Shown: piece by piece, positions 1-7,434 of the stretch
Layout of the letters: the number at the start of each line of letters is the position of its first letter
Numbering within the stretch: position 1 is the stretch's first letter
Assembly (NCBI GenBank): GCA_902780365.1
Contig: CACZFE010000029.1
Span: forward strand, 1 to 12,445
Length of the DNA stretch: 12,445 nucleotides
Source: an uncultured Spirochaetales bacterium
GTDB taxonomy: Bacteria > UBP6 > UBA1177
Direction: 5' to 3'
The notes under the pieces: generated by a model
What the model was told of the DNA's origin: nothing
Seen by the model: the letters and a program-made list of their open reading frames with translations, nothing else
Databases searched by the model: none
Position numbers and translations under genes: made by a program

Positions 1-141
1 AGTGTTCATCCTCGGGTTGCCGTTATCAAAAGAGCCTGCCGTGTCTTCAACTATCTGGAAAGTCTTTATTCCGAGATTTCTGATTTCTTCTGTCAGCTGT
101 TCGAGTTTGGAAATATTGCAGCTTACATAAACGAATTTCAT
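1..141 (-). CDS. Small transporter-associated protein, PG0541-like (partial, C-terminus beyond left edge)
   Basis: A minus-strand frame opens with ATG at 141-139 and stays open for 47 codons to the window edge. It begins MKFVYVSCNISKLEQLTEEI and later has a G-x-PRMNT stretch. The start overlaps the stop of the RND pump gene as ATGA. A strong ribosome binding site (GGAGGTG, five to six bases upstream) lies inside the last codons of the pump gene, which makes translational coupling likely. Small soluble proteins of about 100 residues in this position, directly behind HAE1-type RND pumps, are known as the PG0541 family transporter-associated proteins; their role is unknown. The family call rests on position, size trend and the G...PR..T pattern from memory, and the usual following W-P-G motif lies outside the window. 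It could instead be another small cytoplasmic protein. That a gene starts here is much surer than its family. Confidence 0.6.
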   Translation of the reverse strand, partial: MKFVYVSCNISKLEQLTEEIRNLGIKTFQIVEDTAGSFDNGNPRMNT

Positions 142-3100
142 TTTGCACCTCCTTCAGCTTCAGCCGCCGCTTTTGCAGCTTTTTCTTCCTTAATCATCTC
201 TCTTGTGTGCATGATTGCATAAATCGCAGGGATAAGAAACAGCGTTACGATCGTAGAAACGCTGAGTCCGCCGATTACGGTGATCCCGAGCGGCTTCCAG
301 ATTTCGGAGCCCGCGCCGTTGTTGAGTGCCATAGGAACCATACCGATGATCGTAGTGATAGCCGTCATCAAAACAGGACGAAGTCTCGATCTGCCGCCTT
401 CCTTGATCGCTTCGACTATCGTGTATCCTCTTCCCCGCAGAAGGTTCGTGTAGTCAACAAGAACGATACCGTTGTTGACGACGATACCCAGAAGCATGAT
501 GACTCCGACGAATGTTACCGCGCTCAAAGTGGTTCCGGTAAGGATGAAAGCCCAGATTACGCCGATAACGGAAAGGGGAACGGTGAACATGATGATGAAC
601 GGATCCCTGAGCGATTCAAACTGGCTAGCCATGATCGCGTAAATCAGGAAAAGGCTTATCAGGAAAAGGATCTTCATGTCGCCGAAAGTCGACTGCTGGT
701 CAACGACCTGACCGCCGAGTTCGATGTAAACATCAGGATCGATCTCTTCGTTTTTGATGATCTCCATGACGTTTTTCGCAGCTTCGCCGAGTGAAATGTT
801 GTTGAGGCCGAGTTTCAGATAGACGATCCTCTGCTGTGTCTCGTGGAGGATCTTTGTCGGACCGCTTGTTTCCTCGATGATCCCTACCGCGCTGAGCGGA
901 ATGAGTTCGCCGGTAGCAGACGTGAGCATGATGTTTTTGAGGTCGCTGATCCTGCTGCGTTTTCCTTTGTCGTAGCGGATCACGATTTTGTATTCGTTGT
1001 TGTCCTGCTTGTATTCGCCCGAATCAGCCCCGTAAAGGCTCTCACGCACCGCAAGTGCTGCCATTCCGGCATTGATCCCGAGTCTCGCGAGTTTGATTCT
1101 GTCAAATTTAACGGTGATTTCAGGTTTGCCTCTGTCGGCAGTAGACTCGATATCCTGAAGGTAAGGCTGCTGTTCAAGGATCTCCTGAAGACGGTCGCTT
1201 GTTTCCGTAAGTTTGTCTAAGTCGTGTCCAGAGATTTTGATTTCGATCGGTTTGCTCGAACCGAGCATCGCGCTCTGGAGAAGCGAACCGGCATTCATCG
1301 AGAATGAAACTATTTCCGGAATTTCCTCAGCCTCTTTTCTGATCTTCGCGGCAACATCCTTGATGTGGTAGGTCCTGTGGTTGCGGTTTACGATTTTTGC
1401 CATGATCGTTGCGATATTCTTGCCTTCCGAAAATCCGAAAAGCGAAAGAAGTCCGCTGTCTGTCTGGCCTGTGATCGAGTAGTATGTTCTGACATCTTCG
1501 GGATTGATGTTCCTTTTGACGATTTCCTCGATTTTTTTAGCTACTTCGACGGTGCGCTCAGGATCGACGCTCGATTCAAGTTCAGCTGTCGCAACCATAT
1601 CGCCCATATCGAACTCGGGAATGTAGTCGGTTCCTGTGCTTAATCCCGCTTTTACCGAGAAGAAGAATACTGCTGCAACGATGATAACGACAAGCCATCT
1701 GAATTTTATGTTGATTCCGAGCAGTGTTTTGTAGAGCTTTTCGACAGAAACAAAGAGTTTTTCCGAAGCATTGTAGAGAAATCCGTGTTTTTTCTCTTTT
1801 ATTTTTCTCTTCATCAGGACTGAGCTCAGCATCGGAGCGAGGGAAAGCGAGACGAGAAGCGATGCCGCGATTGTTACCGAAGCAACGAAGGCAAGCTGTT
1901 TGAAGAGAAGTCCGACGATTCCGCTGACGAAAGCGAGCGGGATGAAAACCGCGACAGTCGTCAGAGTCGAAGACGAAATAGCCGAAGTCATCTCTCCTGC
2001 ACCGAAAATCGCCGCCTCTGCCGGACGCGAACCTTCCTCGATATGCCGCGTGATGTTTTCAAATACAACGACCGTGTTGTCAACGACCATGCCGAGTGTT
2101 ATCGAAAGTGCCATGAGCGAGAAAATATTTATCGTATATCCGAAAACATACATGAAGATAAGACCGATAATGAGCGAGAAGGGGATGGTCAGCGTGATGA
2201 TGAGGCTTCCGCGCCATTCTCTGAGGAAAACGAGAATGACCAAAATGACGAAAATCGCCGCGTAAGCTGCTGTTGTCCCCAGGTTTTTTATCGACATTTC
2301 GATGACTTCCGAAGTGTCGTTGAGTTCCTCGATGACAACGTCTGAAGGAACGTTTCTGCGGATCTCTTCCATAGCTGCCTTGATGTTTCTTGCGACTTCG
2401 AGAGTGTTTGCACCGCTCTGTTTCTGCGTCATGATGACAGCCATCGTTTTTCCTTTTGCACTGGCAGTGAAATCTTCTTCTTTCAGTTTGTCCTTTATTT
2501 CGGCAAGCGTTGAGAGTTTTACCATGCTGCCGTCTTTGGCAGGGATCTGTATTTCGCCTATCTCATCAACAGATTCGAATTCGGCCGGGACGCGCACCGA
2601 AAGGTCCATTCCGCCTGTTTTGATGCTGCCGCCGGGAACTGAAATGTTCTGCGTTTCAAGAAGTTTCGCGATCGTTGCGACAGAAATTCCGCTTGAACGG
2701 AGCTTTACCGGATCAACTACTATTTCGATTTCCCTTTTCGGAGCACCGAGGGTGATAAGACCGCCGATCCCGTCGACCTGTTTCAGTCTTCCTTCGATCC
2801 TGTCATCGATGATTTTGGCAAGTCCCATCGCACTTTCTTTCGCCGTGATGCCGTACATGATTACCGGAACCATCGAGCTGTCGACTTTGATGATCGCCGG
2901 ATCGTAAGCGTAAGAGGGAAGAACCTTTTTAACCGGGTCTATTCTGTCGCGGACATCGTTTGTAGCATCGCCGATCTCTGTTCCGAAGTTGAATTCAAGC
3001 ATGACGAAACTGACGTTTTCCTTGGACACCGATTTGAGCGACTTGATTTTCGGAACACCGGCAAGTTGTTTTTCAAGCGGTTTCGTTACCTGCTGCTCGA

Positions 3101-3275
3101 CATCTTCCGAAGATGCACCGGGAAGGATCGTGACGACTGTGAGCGACGGATATTCGACTTCGGGAAGGATATCAAGTTTGAGTGCATAGAACGCGAGCAG
3201 ACCGAAAATCAGAATGCCTGTGAATATCATCGATATCGTGACAGGCTTTTTTACTGCAATCTGTGAGAGTCTCAT
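138..3275 (-). CDS. RND multidrug efflux pump, HAE1/AcrB-like inner-membrane transporter
   Basis: This encodes 1045 residues, the full length expected of an AcrB-type resistance-nodulation-division pump. Such pumps are inner-membrane trimers that use the proton gradient to expel drugs, bile salts or other amphiphiles through an adaptor and an outer-membrane channel. Visible features are the N-terminal transmembrane helix (residues 12-34), the porter domain, the TM2-TM6 block (about 335-485), the second porter half and the TM8-TM12 block (about 870-1020). The short cytoplasmic tail is Ala/Lys/Glu-rich. The TM4 motif reads GMVVDNTVVVFEN with Asp399 followed by Asn400, where AcrB has two Asp. 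TM10 reads GIVVNNG (930-935), with Asn where AcrB has its Lys. The start ATG is eight bases after the adaptor stop and follows a modest AGGTG ribosome binding site. It is the third gene of the TetR-adaptor-pump operon. The substrate cannot be told from sequence. Confidence 0.95.
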   Translation of the reverse strand: MRLSQIAVKKPVTISMIFTGILIFGLLAFYALKLDILPEVEYPSLTVVTILPGASSEDVEQQVTKPLEKQLAGVPKIKSLKSVSKENVSFVMLEFNFGTEIGDATNDVRDRIDPVKKVLPSYAYDPAIIKVDSSMVPVIMYGITAKESAMGLAKIIDDRIEGRLKQVDGIGGLITLGAPKREIEIVVDPVKLRSSGISVATIAKLLETQNISVPGGSIKTGGMDLSVRVPAEFESVDEIGEIQIPAKDGSMVKLSTLAEIKDKLKEEDFTASAKGKTMAVIMTQKQSGANTLEVARNIKAAMEEIRRNVPSDVVIEELNDTSEVIEMSIKNLGTTAAYAAIFVILVILVFLREWRGSLIITLTIPFSLIIGLIFMYVFGYTINIFSLMALSITLGMVVDNTVVVFENITRHIEEGSRPAEAAIFGAGEMTSAISSSTLTTVAVFIPLAFVSGIVGLLFKQLAFVASVTIAASLLVSLSLAPMLSSVLMKRKIKEKKHGFLYNASEKLFVSVEKLYKTLLGINIKFRWLVVIIVAAVFFFSVKAGLSTGTDYIPEFDMGDMVATAELESSVDPERTVEVAKKIEEIVKRNINPEDVRTYYSITGQTDSGLLSLFGFSEGKNIATIMAKIVNRNHRTYHIKDVAAKIRKEAEEIPEIVSFSMNAGSLLQSAMLGSSKPIEIKISGHDLDKLTETSDRLQEILEQQPYLQDIESTADRGKPEITVKFDRIKLARLGINAGMAALAVRESLYGADSGEYKQDNNEYKIVIRYDKGKRSRISDLKNIMLTSATGELIPLSAVGIIEETSGPTKILHETQQRIVYLKLGLNNISLGEAAKNVMEIIKNEEIDPDVYIELGGQVVDQQSTFGDMKILFLISLFLIYAIMASQFESLRDPFIIMFTVPLSVIGVIWAFILTGTTLSAVTFVGVIMLLGIVVNNGIVLVDYTNLLRGRGYTIVEAIKEGGRSRLRPVLMTAITTIIGMVPMALNNGAGSEIWKPLGITVIGGLSVSTIVTLFLIPAIYAIMHTREMIKEEKAAKAAAEAEGGAK

Positions 3276-3283
3276 GGCTGCAC

Positions 3284-4333
3284 CTACTTGCTGCTGACAG
3301 TAACAGAAACGCCGTCCCTGAGTTTTGTCTTTCCGGCACTGACCACCATTTCGCCGCTTTCAATTCCTTTGACTGCGTATAAATCACCCAAATCTTCGAG
3401 AATTTCGATCTCTTTTCTGTGCGCGACATTGTTCTCGACGACAAAAAGGTTATGCTGGTTTGTTCCGGCCTGACGCGCTACTGCGAGACGCGGGACCATG
3501 ACAGCCTTTACTTCGGGAAGAGAGATTTTTACTCTGCCGAACATACCCGGCTTTATCAGCTTTTTCGCGTTGTTTATCTCGATTTTGACGACAGCGGTCC
3601 TCGAAACGACCGAGACGAGTGTTTCTGTCGCATAGATTTTTCCTTTTATTTTTATGTCGGGGTAAGCATCCGCGACGACTTCGATATCCTTTATTTTCTG
3701 AATTAACGGAAGTTCCTTTTCATCGACCTGGATCTCAAGGAAAAGCCTGTTCAGATCCATAAATCTGATGATTCCGTTTGCATGTGAGAAACCGGGAGTA
3801 AGACCGGGATTCAGAAGCATGAACTCTTCGCCCTCTCTGAGCATGTGCTCTGCTACCATTCCGTCGAAAGGAGCAATGATTTCCATGTTTTCTTTAGTCA
3901 TTTTTACTTTTGCCTTCGTCGCGTTGAGTTTCGCTTCGAGGTGGTCGAGCTGCTGCTGCGGCAGAACACCGGAATCGACGAGGTCTTTTACTCTTTCGTA
4001 GTCTTTTTCGACTGCTTCGAGTTCGGCTTCGGCTGCTTCAGCCATCTCTCCTGAAAGTGTTACGATAACCGATCCTTTCGGAACAGAAGCCCCTTCGCGG
4101 TAGTGGATCTTCTTGATTTTTCCTGGCATTCTCGCCGAAAGATTTGCCTCTCTGAAAGGTTTGAACGAGCCGCCGAACTCAAGAACAGGAGAGTAACTTT
4201 CTTCTTTTGCTTCAATAACTGCAACGACCGGAGTTCTTTCAACGGCAGGGGTCTCCTGCACAGCTTCTTCCTTTTCGAAGCAGGCGGTGAGAAGAAAAAT
4301 TGAAACTGTGAACAAAATCAATAACTTTTTCAT
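3284..4333 (-). CDS. RND efflux periplasmic adaptor (membrane fusion protein), lipoprotein
   Basis: This is a 349-residue HlyD/AcrA-type adaptor that would join the downstream RND pump to an outer-membrane channel. The N-terminus MKKLLILFTVSIFLLTAC is a lipoprotein signal peptide with lipobox LTAC, so Cys18 is the predicted lipidated residue. The first half of the lipoyl (barrel-sandwich) domain is at about 65-92 (ARMPGKIKKIHYREGASVPK). An alpha-helical hairpin with a short coiled coil follows (about 95-145, rich in Glu/Lys/Ala), and the second lipoyl half is at about 147-170 (IIAPFDGMVAEHMLREG). A beta-barrel and membrane-proximal domain complete it. The start is well supported by GAGAGGTT just upstream, the same ribosome binding site sequence as the TetR gene before it. 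The gap to the TetR gene is 17 bases. Length and domain order are normal for the family. Confidence 0.93.
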   Translation of the reverse strand: MKKLLILFTVSIFLLTACFEKEEAVQETPAVERTPVVAVIEAKEESYSPVLEFGGSFKPFREANLSARMPGKIKKIHYREGASVPKGSVIVTLSGEMAEAAEAELEAVEKDYERVKDLVDSGVLPQQQLDHLEAKLNATKAKVKMTKENMEIIAPFDGMVAEHMLREGEEFMLLNPGLTPGFSHANGIIRFMDLNRLFLEIQVDEKELPLIQKIKDIEVVADAYPDIKIKGKIYATETLVSVVSRTAVVKIEINNAKKLIKPGMFGRVKISLPEVKAVMVPRLAVARQAGTNQHNLFVVENNVAHRKEIEILEDLGDLYAVKGIESGEMVVSAGKTKLRDGVSVTVSSK

Positions 4334-4350
4334 GACAACCTCTCAATTTA

Positions 4351-4941
4351 TTATTTTAAAAGTCCATAGTTGAAAACATTCACAAAAGTCTTTTTTACGC
4401 GTTCGTAGTCGTCAGCTTCCGGAGAAATGTCCTTTGTCAGACAGAAAATCTGCGATACAAGGTTCAGCATTTTTACGAGGACTTCGAGATCGACATCCTT
4501 CACAGCCCCTTCCTTTACACCGCTCTGGAGTTTGCCGAGGATGATTTTCATCTTTTCCCTGTGCATCTCATGGAAGAAGTTGACCGATGATTCAGGCATC
4601 TGAAGGATCGCGTTAGCTACAAGCATGTAGGTTTCTTTATGCTCGCGGTAGTAGTCCATGTGGGCATCGAAAAGAACGCCGACGAAGTCGTTGTAGCCGA
4701 CATTTTCAAGCTTTTTGCCGATTTCGTCGTACATCTCGTCCATGCAGTATTTCACAGACTCGAAGAAGAGATCTTCCTTGTTCTGAAAATAGCGGTAGAG
4801 CGTTCCTTTGCCGACACCGGCATTTTTTGCGATTTTGTCGATATCGGAAATATGGAAACCTGACGCAGCGAAACTTTGGACTGCCGATTTCAATATTTTG
4901 AGCTTGCGCTCGATCTGGTTTTTTGTCATCTTGAAAAACAT
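4351..4941 (-). CDS. TetR/AcrR-family transcriptional repressor of the efflux operon
   Basis: This is a 196-residue one-domain-plus-ligand-pocket regulator of TetR type. The N-terminal helix-turn-helix is clear at about residues 31-60: ISDIDKIAKNAGVGKG followed by TLYRYFQNKEDLF, the family signature. The C-terminal two thirds are helical with no recognisable motif, as usual for the ligand-binding and dimer domain. ATG at 4941-4939 is preferred over the Met five codons in, because GAGAGGTT lies at proper distance before it. It is the first gene of an operon with the RND adaptor and pump. By family precedent (AcrR, TtgR, QacR) it would repress this operon and release DNA when a pump substrate binds. 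A 23-base palindrome in its own leader at 4967-4989 is the natural operator candidate. The ligand is unknown. Confidence 0.93.
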   Translation of the reverse strand: MFFKMTKNQIERKLKILKSAVQSFAASGFHISDIDKIAKNAGVGKGTLYRYFQNKEDLFFESVKYCMDEMYDEIGKKLENVGYNDFVGVLFDAHMDYYREHKETYMLVANAILQMPESSVNFFHEMHREKMKIILGKLQSGVKEGAVKDVDLEVLVKMLNLVSQIFCLTKDISPEADDYERVKKTFVNVFNYGLLK

Positions 4942-4966
4942 TGCGAACCTCTCATTTCAAAACGCT

Positions 4967-4989
4967 TGAGTTTCGTAAAATGAAACTCA
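4967..4989. promoter_or_regulatory. Candidate TetR-type operator palindrome
   Basis: The sequence is TGAGTTTC, seven bases, then GAAACTCA: two perfect 8-base inverted arms spanning 23 bases. It lies 25 bases before the TetR start codon and just downstream of a TTGACA promoter, near the expected transcription start. The size and symmetry match operators of TetR-family efflux repressors. No second copy is seen elsewhere in the gap. Binding itself is inferred. Confidence 0.6.
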
Positions 4990-4999
4990 CCAGTTCTGC

Positions 5000-5027
5000 T
5001 TTTTAATACTGGAGAGTCATTTGTCAA
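5000..5027 (-). promoter_or_regulatory. Sigma70-type promoter of the TetR-RND operon
   Basis: On the minus strand a perfect TTGACA (-35) sits at 5027-5022, followed after 16 bases by TAAAAA at 5005-5000, a four-of-six match to the -10 consensus. Transcription would start near 4993, just ahead of the palindrome at 4967-4989. A bound repressor there would overlap the initiation region. The -35 box is convincing and the exact -10 box less so. Confidence 0.5.
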
Positions 5028-5056
5028 GAGAAAATAGGAAAAAATTTTTAAGTGGC

Positions 5057-5062
5057 TATAAT
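5057..5062 (+). promoter_or_regulatory. Candidate -10 box for ridA
   Basis: A perfect TATAAT occurs 46 bases before the ridA ATG. No hexamer at 16-18 base spacing resembles TTGACA; the best is TAGGAA at 5035-5040. The upstream stretch is A/T-rich. A small inverted repeat, GGTT-N4-AACC at 5076-5087, lies in the leader. The divergent efflux promoter is about 30 bases away, so binding at one could affect the other. Confidence 0.4.
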
Positions 5063-5108
5063 CTGTTGTTTTTTAGGTTCTATAACCATTATTTTCAGGA
5101 GGAGAAAA

Positions 5109-5486
5109 ATGAAAAAGATCATCAGTTCGCCGAACGCTCCGGCAGCAATCGGTCCTTACAGTCAGGCAGTTGAGGCAAACGGCACGGTCTATGTTTCGGG
5201 TCAGCTTCCGGTCGATGTAAAAACCGGCAAATTCGTTGAAGGCGGCATAAAGGAACAGACAGAGCAGTCGCTCAAAAATATCGGTGAAATACTGAAAGCT
5301 GCGGGCTGCGGCTATGAAAATGTCGTAAAGACCACGGTGTTCTTAAGCGATATGAACAATTTCAAGGATATGAACGAAGTTTACGCGAAATTCTTCACTT
5401 CGGAATGTCCCGCAAGAGCCGCTTTTCAGGTAGTTAAACTGCCGCTCGGCGCAATGGTCGAGATCGAGTGTATTGCAGTCAAATAG
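5109..5486 (+). CDS. ridA: RidA family 2-iminobutanoate/2-iminopropanoate deaminase
   Basis: This is a 125-residue cytoplasmic enzyme of the RidA (YjgF/YER057c/UK114) family. Members form trimers that hydrolyse reactive enamines and imines, such as 2-aminoacrylate released by serine/cysteine-degrading enzymes, to 2-oxoacids and ammonia. Family hallmarks are visible in order: [13 protein letters not shown] (9-21), SGQLPVD (30-36), [10 protein letters not shown] (50-59), [12 protein letters not shown] (74-85), and PARAAFQV with the substrate-binding Arg103. It ends VEIECIAV with the conserved acidic residues. The ATG at 5109 is chosen because a perfect AGGAGG sits six bases upstream (5097-5102) and the product then has the normal family length. 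A GTG at 5052 would add a 19-residue Cys/Arg-rich extension not typical of the family. The following lipoprotein gene begins 10 bases after the stop, so the two are likely co-transcribed. Confidence 0.95.
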   Translation: MKKIISSPNAPAAIGPYSQAVEANGTVYVSGQLPVDVKTGKFVEGGIKEQTEQSLKNIGEILKAAGCGYENVVKTTVFLSDMNNFKDMNEVYAKFFTSECPARAAFQVVKLPLGAMVEIECIAVK

Positions 5487-5496
5487 CGTGATCTGC

Positions 5497-6261
5497 ATGA
5501 AAAAATTATTTTTATCCTTTTTTGCCCTTTTTCTCGTGATTTCCTGTTCGACTCTGCCGCAGAAAACGGTGGACGAGAAAGGAAATTATTCGTGGAAACA
5601 CGAAACTTTCGAGCTCAATCCGCAGAATCAGGCTTTTTCAGCCGAAGGAGCTGTCACGATGTGGATCGATGTCGAACAGTTCCATGGCAAGTTCACGGGT
5701 GACTATCAGATCCTTTCGTCAAGTCCTGAAAAATGGCGGATGATAATAACCGGTCCCTTCAATATTTCGGTCGCAACTGTGATAATAAACGGCGAAACGG
5801 CGAATATTTTTCACGAAGGCATCTGGGACAGCGGTCCGTGGAATGAAATTTCAAAGCAGCTTTTCAATGCATCGGTCGACGGTGACCTTTTTTCTGTGAT
5901 GCTGGGAGGGCGGTTCCGCTTCGACGGTGAGTGCACGGAACCCGGGAACGGCGTGAAACTTTGCCGTAAAAACGGGATCTACTACAAAATCAAAGATAAA
6001 AAAGTTACCGAAATCGTAAGCGGAGGCCTTTATATTGTTGCTGAGAAGAAAACACATCTTCCTGCAGGAAAAGGGCGTGCCGACAAAAAAAAGAACAAGG
6101 GCGTCAACGCTGTTAAAAAACCTGAGCGCTGGATCGGAGTCAGCGGCGGAAAGCCGGCTTTTATTTTTGAAAACAAATATCTTGATGCTTCAGCAGAACT
6201 TCCTGAATCGCTGTTTGAGGCCCCCAAATCGGACGAGCCAGACATCTTTGATGAACTGTGA
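5497..6261 (+). CDS. LolB/DUF4292-like lipoprotein
   Basis: This is a 254-residue predicted lipoprotein. The signal peptide MKKLFLSFFALFLVISC ends in a lipobox with Cys17. The start at 5497 gives this clean signal; a TTG at 5473 would put eight polar residues in front and overlap ridA. Residues 44-115 run as alternating strands: sAEGAVTMWIDVEQFHGKF, then SSSPEKWRMIITGPFNISVATVIINGE. This is the look of the half-open beta-barrel shared by LolB and DUF4292 lipoproteins, which carry or bind lipids or lipoproteins at the outer membrane. The family assignment is by pattern only, and it is too diverged to call it LolB. A Lys/Gly-rich segment (184-208) interrupts the C-terminal half. Cys146 and Cys156 could form a disulfide. 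The tail is acidic. The ribosome binding site is weak, which suggests coupling to ridA, 10 bases upstream. Confidence 0.75.
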   Translation: MKKLFLSFFALFLVISCSTLPQKTVDEKGNYSWKHETFELNPQNQAFSAEGAVTMWIDVEQFHGKFTGDYQILSSSPEKWRMIITGPFNISVATVIINGETANIFHEGIWDSGPWNEISKQLFNASVDGDLFSVMLGGRFRFDGECTEPGNGVKLCRKNGIYYKIKDKKVTEIVSGGLYIVAEKKTHLPAGKGRADKKKNKGVNAVKKPERWIGVSGGKPAFIFENKYLDASAELPESLFEAPKSDEPDIFDEL

Positions 6262-6265
6262 TTTT

Positions 6266-6322
6266 TTGTCGTTATTATCGTTACGACGAAACGACGTGAC
6301 GGCGTTACGACAATAATGACAA
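6266..6322. repeat. Long imperfect inverted repeat with four 8-base tandem units
   Basis: Nineteen-base arms at 6266-6284 and 6304-6322 match at 16 of 19 positions when one is inverted, and one further pair is a G-U in RNA. The outer 11 bases (TTGTCGTTATT against AATAATGACAA) are the most regular. Inside are four consecutive 8-mers at 6280-6311: GTTACGAC, GAAACGAC, GTGACGGC, GTTACGAC (consensus GNNACGRC, first and last identical). No T-run follows the right arm, so it is not a standard intrinsic terminator for ridA and the lipoprotein gene. It could still be a processing or attenuation hairpin, a protein-binding array, or a remnant of a small repeat element. Confidence 0.65.
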
Positions 6323-6339
6323 GAAGGCCCAGCACTTTT

Positions 6340-6367
6340 TTGACAACTTTTGTGAAGTGTATATCAT
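6340..6367 (+). promoter_or_regulatory. Sigma70-type promoter of the TPR gene
   Basis: A perfect TTGACA at 6340-6345 is followed after 16 bases by TATCAT at 6362-6367, a five-of-six match to the -10 consensus. Transcription would start near 6374, giving a leader of about 20 bases before the ATG at 6394. The TPR gene therefore probably has its own transcript in spite of facing the same way as ridA. The promoter begins 18 bases after the hairpin at 6266-6322. Confidence 0.6.
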
Positions 6368-6393
6368 GTGTCCGTTGGTTGTGTTGAGGTCTT

Positions 6394-7434
6394 ATGACGC
6401 CAAAAGTTCTTAATAAAATAGTAAGTTTTTTAAAGAAGGATGTCGGGCAGATTTTTTCTGCTGATACTCTGAAAAGCATCGGCAAGCTCGCAAATACCGA
6501 TGTTACCGACATTATGAGCGATGCCAAGGCGTCAAAACTTCTTTCTGAAATAGAAAAAAATCCGGATAAAGTTGAAAGTTACATACAACTCGCCGAGCTT
6601 TACCGCTATAAAAACAAAATTGACAAAGCGGTGGACATTTATCTTGGTCTGGCGCAGCGGGAACTGGATGTAAGGCATCTCGATTTAGCTTCGAGTTATG
6701 TTAAAATGGGGCTCAATGTCTCTCCTGACAACGGTCTTCTTAACAAATTCAGTGCCGATATCGATATTCGCAACGGCAAATTTTCGGATGCGTCCGACAA
6801 ATACCGTGCTGCGGTCAACTACTATATCAAAAAAGGCGACCGGATGACTGCGATTTATCTTCTTCACACGATAAAGGAGATGAACAAGGCAACAGTCAGG
6901 GATCTTCTTAACCTTTCGAGCATACTGATTCACGAAAATATGACCGATGAGGCCGAAAAGATTCTGATGTCAATCCGCGAAAGCCATAAAAGAGGGGAAA
7001 TCAGCAACGTCAGAGATCTTGAAGCGTGTTTGATGATGCTTTATTCGATGCACAAGGATGACGATGTCATTCTAGGTGAACTGATAGAGGCAAGAATCGA
7101 GATGGGACAGTATGAAAGCGTTCTTGTCCTTTTGAAAAAGCTCATCTCGAAAGAACCCGAAAACGTCAACTTTCTCAAGCGTCAGGCTTTTGTCTACAAA
7201 CAGATGAATGATATTGACAACTGTGTGAAAATATTCAAACTTATCGCCAATATTTATGCGAAGCAGAATAATCTCATTTATCGCAATATCTATTATTATA
7301 AAGTCCTGAAATATGTCCCGGATGATGTGGAAGCTCTTTCTGTCCTCAAAATGGACGATCAGATCCGCGACAAACTCGACAGTAAAATCGAAAACACCGA
7401 CTCAAAAATCAAAATTTTCGACCACTTGGAATAA
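6394..7434 (+). CDS. Tetratricopeptide-repeat (TPR) protein of unknown role
   Basis: This encodes 346 residues with no signal peptide or membrane helix, so it is probably cytoplasmic. Helical TPR-like pairs are visible at about 59-92 (VESYIQLAELYRYKNKIDKAVDIYLGL, the clearest), 94-127, 128-161, 170-195 and 235-302 (including YESVLVLLKKLISKEPEN and FLKRQAFVYKQMNDIDNCVKIF). TPRs form a solenoid that binds partner proteins. The first 40 residues are a separate short helical segment (FLKKDVGQIFSADTLKSIGKL), and the C-terminus (323-346) is a charged tail. No catalytic motif is seen. The start ATG is preceded by GAGGT with short spacing; the vWA lipoprotein gene downstream uses the same GAGGTCTT sequence. 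Neighbours give no firm function. A scaffold or assembly role is possible but not shown. Confidence 0.85.
   Translation: MTPKVLNKIVSFLKKDVGQIFSADTLKSIGKLANTDVTDIMSDAKASKLLSEIEKNPDKVESYIQLAELYRYKNKIDKAVDIYLGLAQRELDVRHLDLASSYVKMGLNVSPDNGLLNKFSADIDIRNGKFSDASDKYRAAVNYYIKKGDRMTAIYLLHTIKEMNKATVRDLLNLSSILIHENMTDEAEKILMSIRESHKRGEISNVRDLEACLMMLYSMHKDDDVILGELIEARIEMGQYESVLVLLKKLISKEPENVNFLKRQAFVYKQMNDIDNCVKIFKLIANIYAKQNNLIYRNIYYYKVLKYVPDDVEALSVLKMDDQIRDKLDSKIENTDSKIKIFDHLE

Noticed and set aside
207..3266. Several plus-strand frames of 60-200 codons opposite the RND pump gene
   Set aside because: All are shadows of a well-identified pump gene, with low-complexity translations and no convincing start signals.
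5076..5087. GGTT-N4-AACC inverted repeat in the ridA leader as an operator
   Set aside because: The arms are only four bases and are expected by chance in A/T-rich DNA; no regulator is tied to it.
5052..5108. GTG start upstream of ridA giving a 144-residue protein
   Set aside because: The ATG at 5109 has a perfect AGGAGG and gives the family's normal N-terminus. The extension would begin inside the TATAAT promoter element.
5473..5496. TTG start for the LolB-like lipoprotein inside ridA
   Set aside because: It puts polar residues before an otherwise ideal lipoprotein signal peptide; ATG at 5497 is the natural start.
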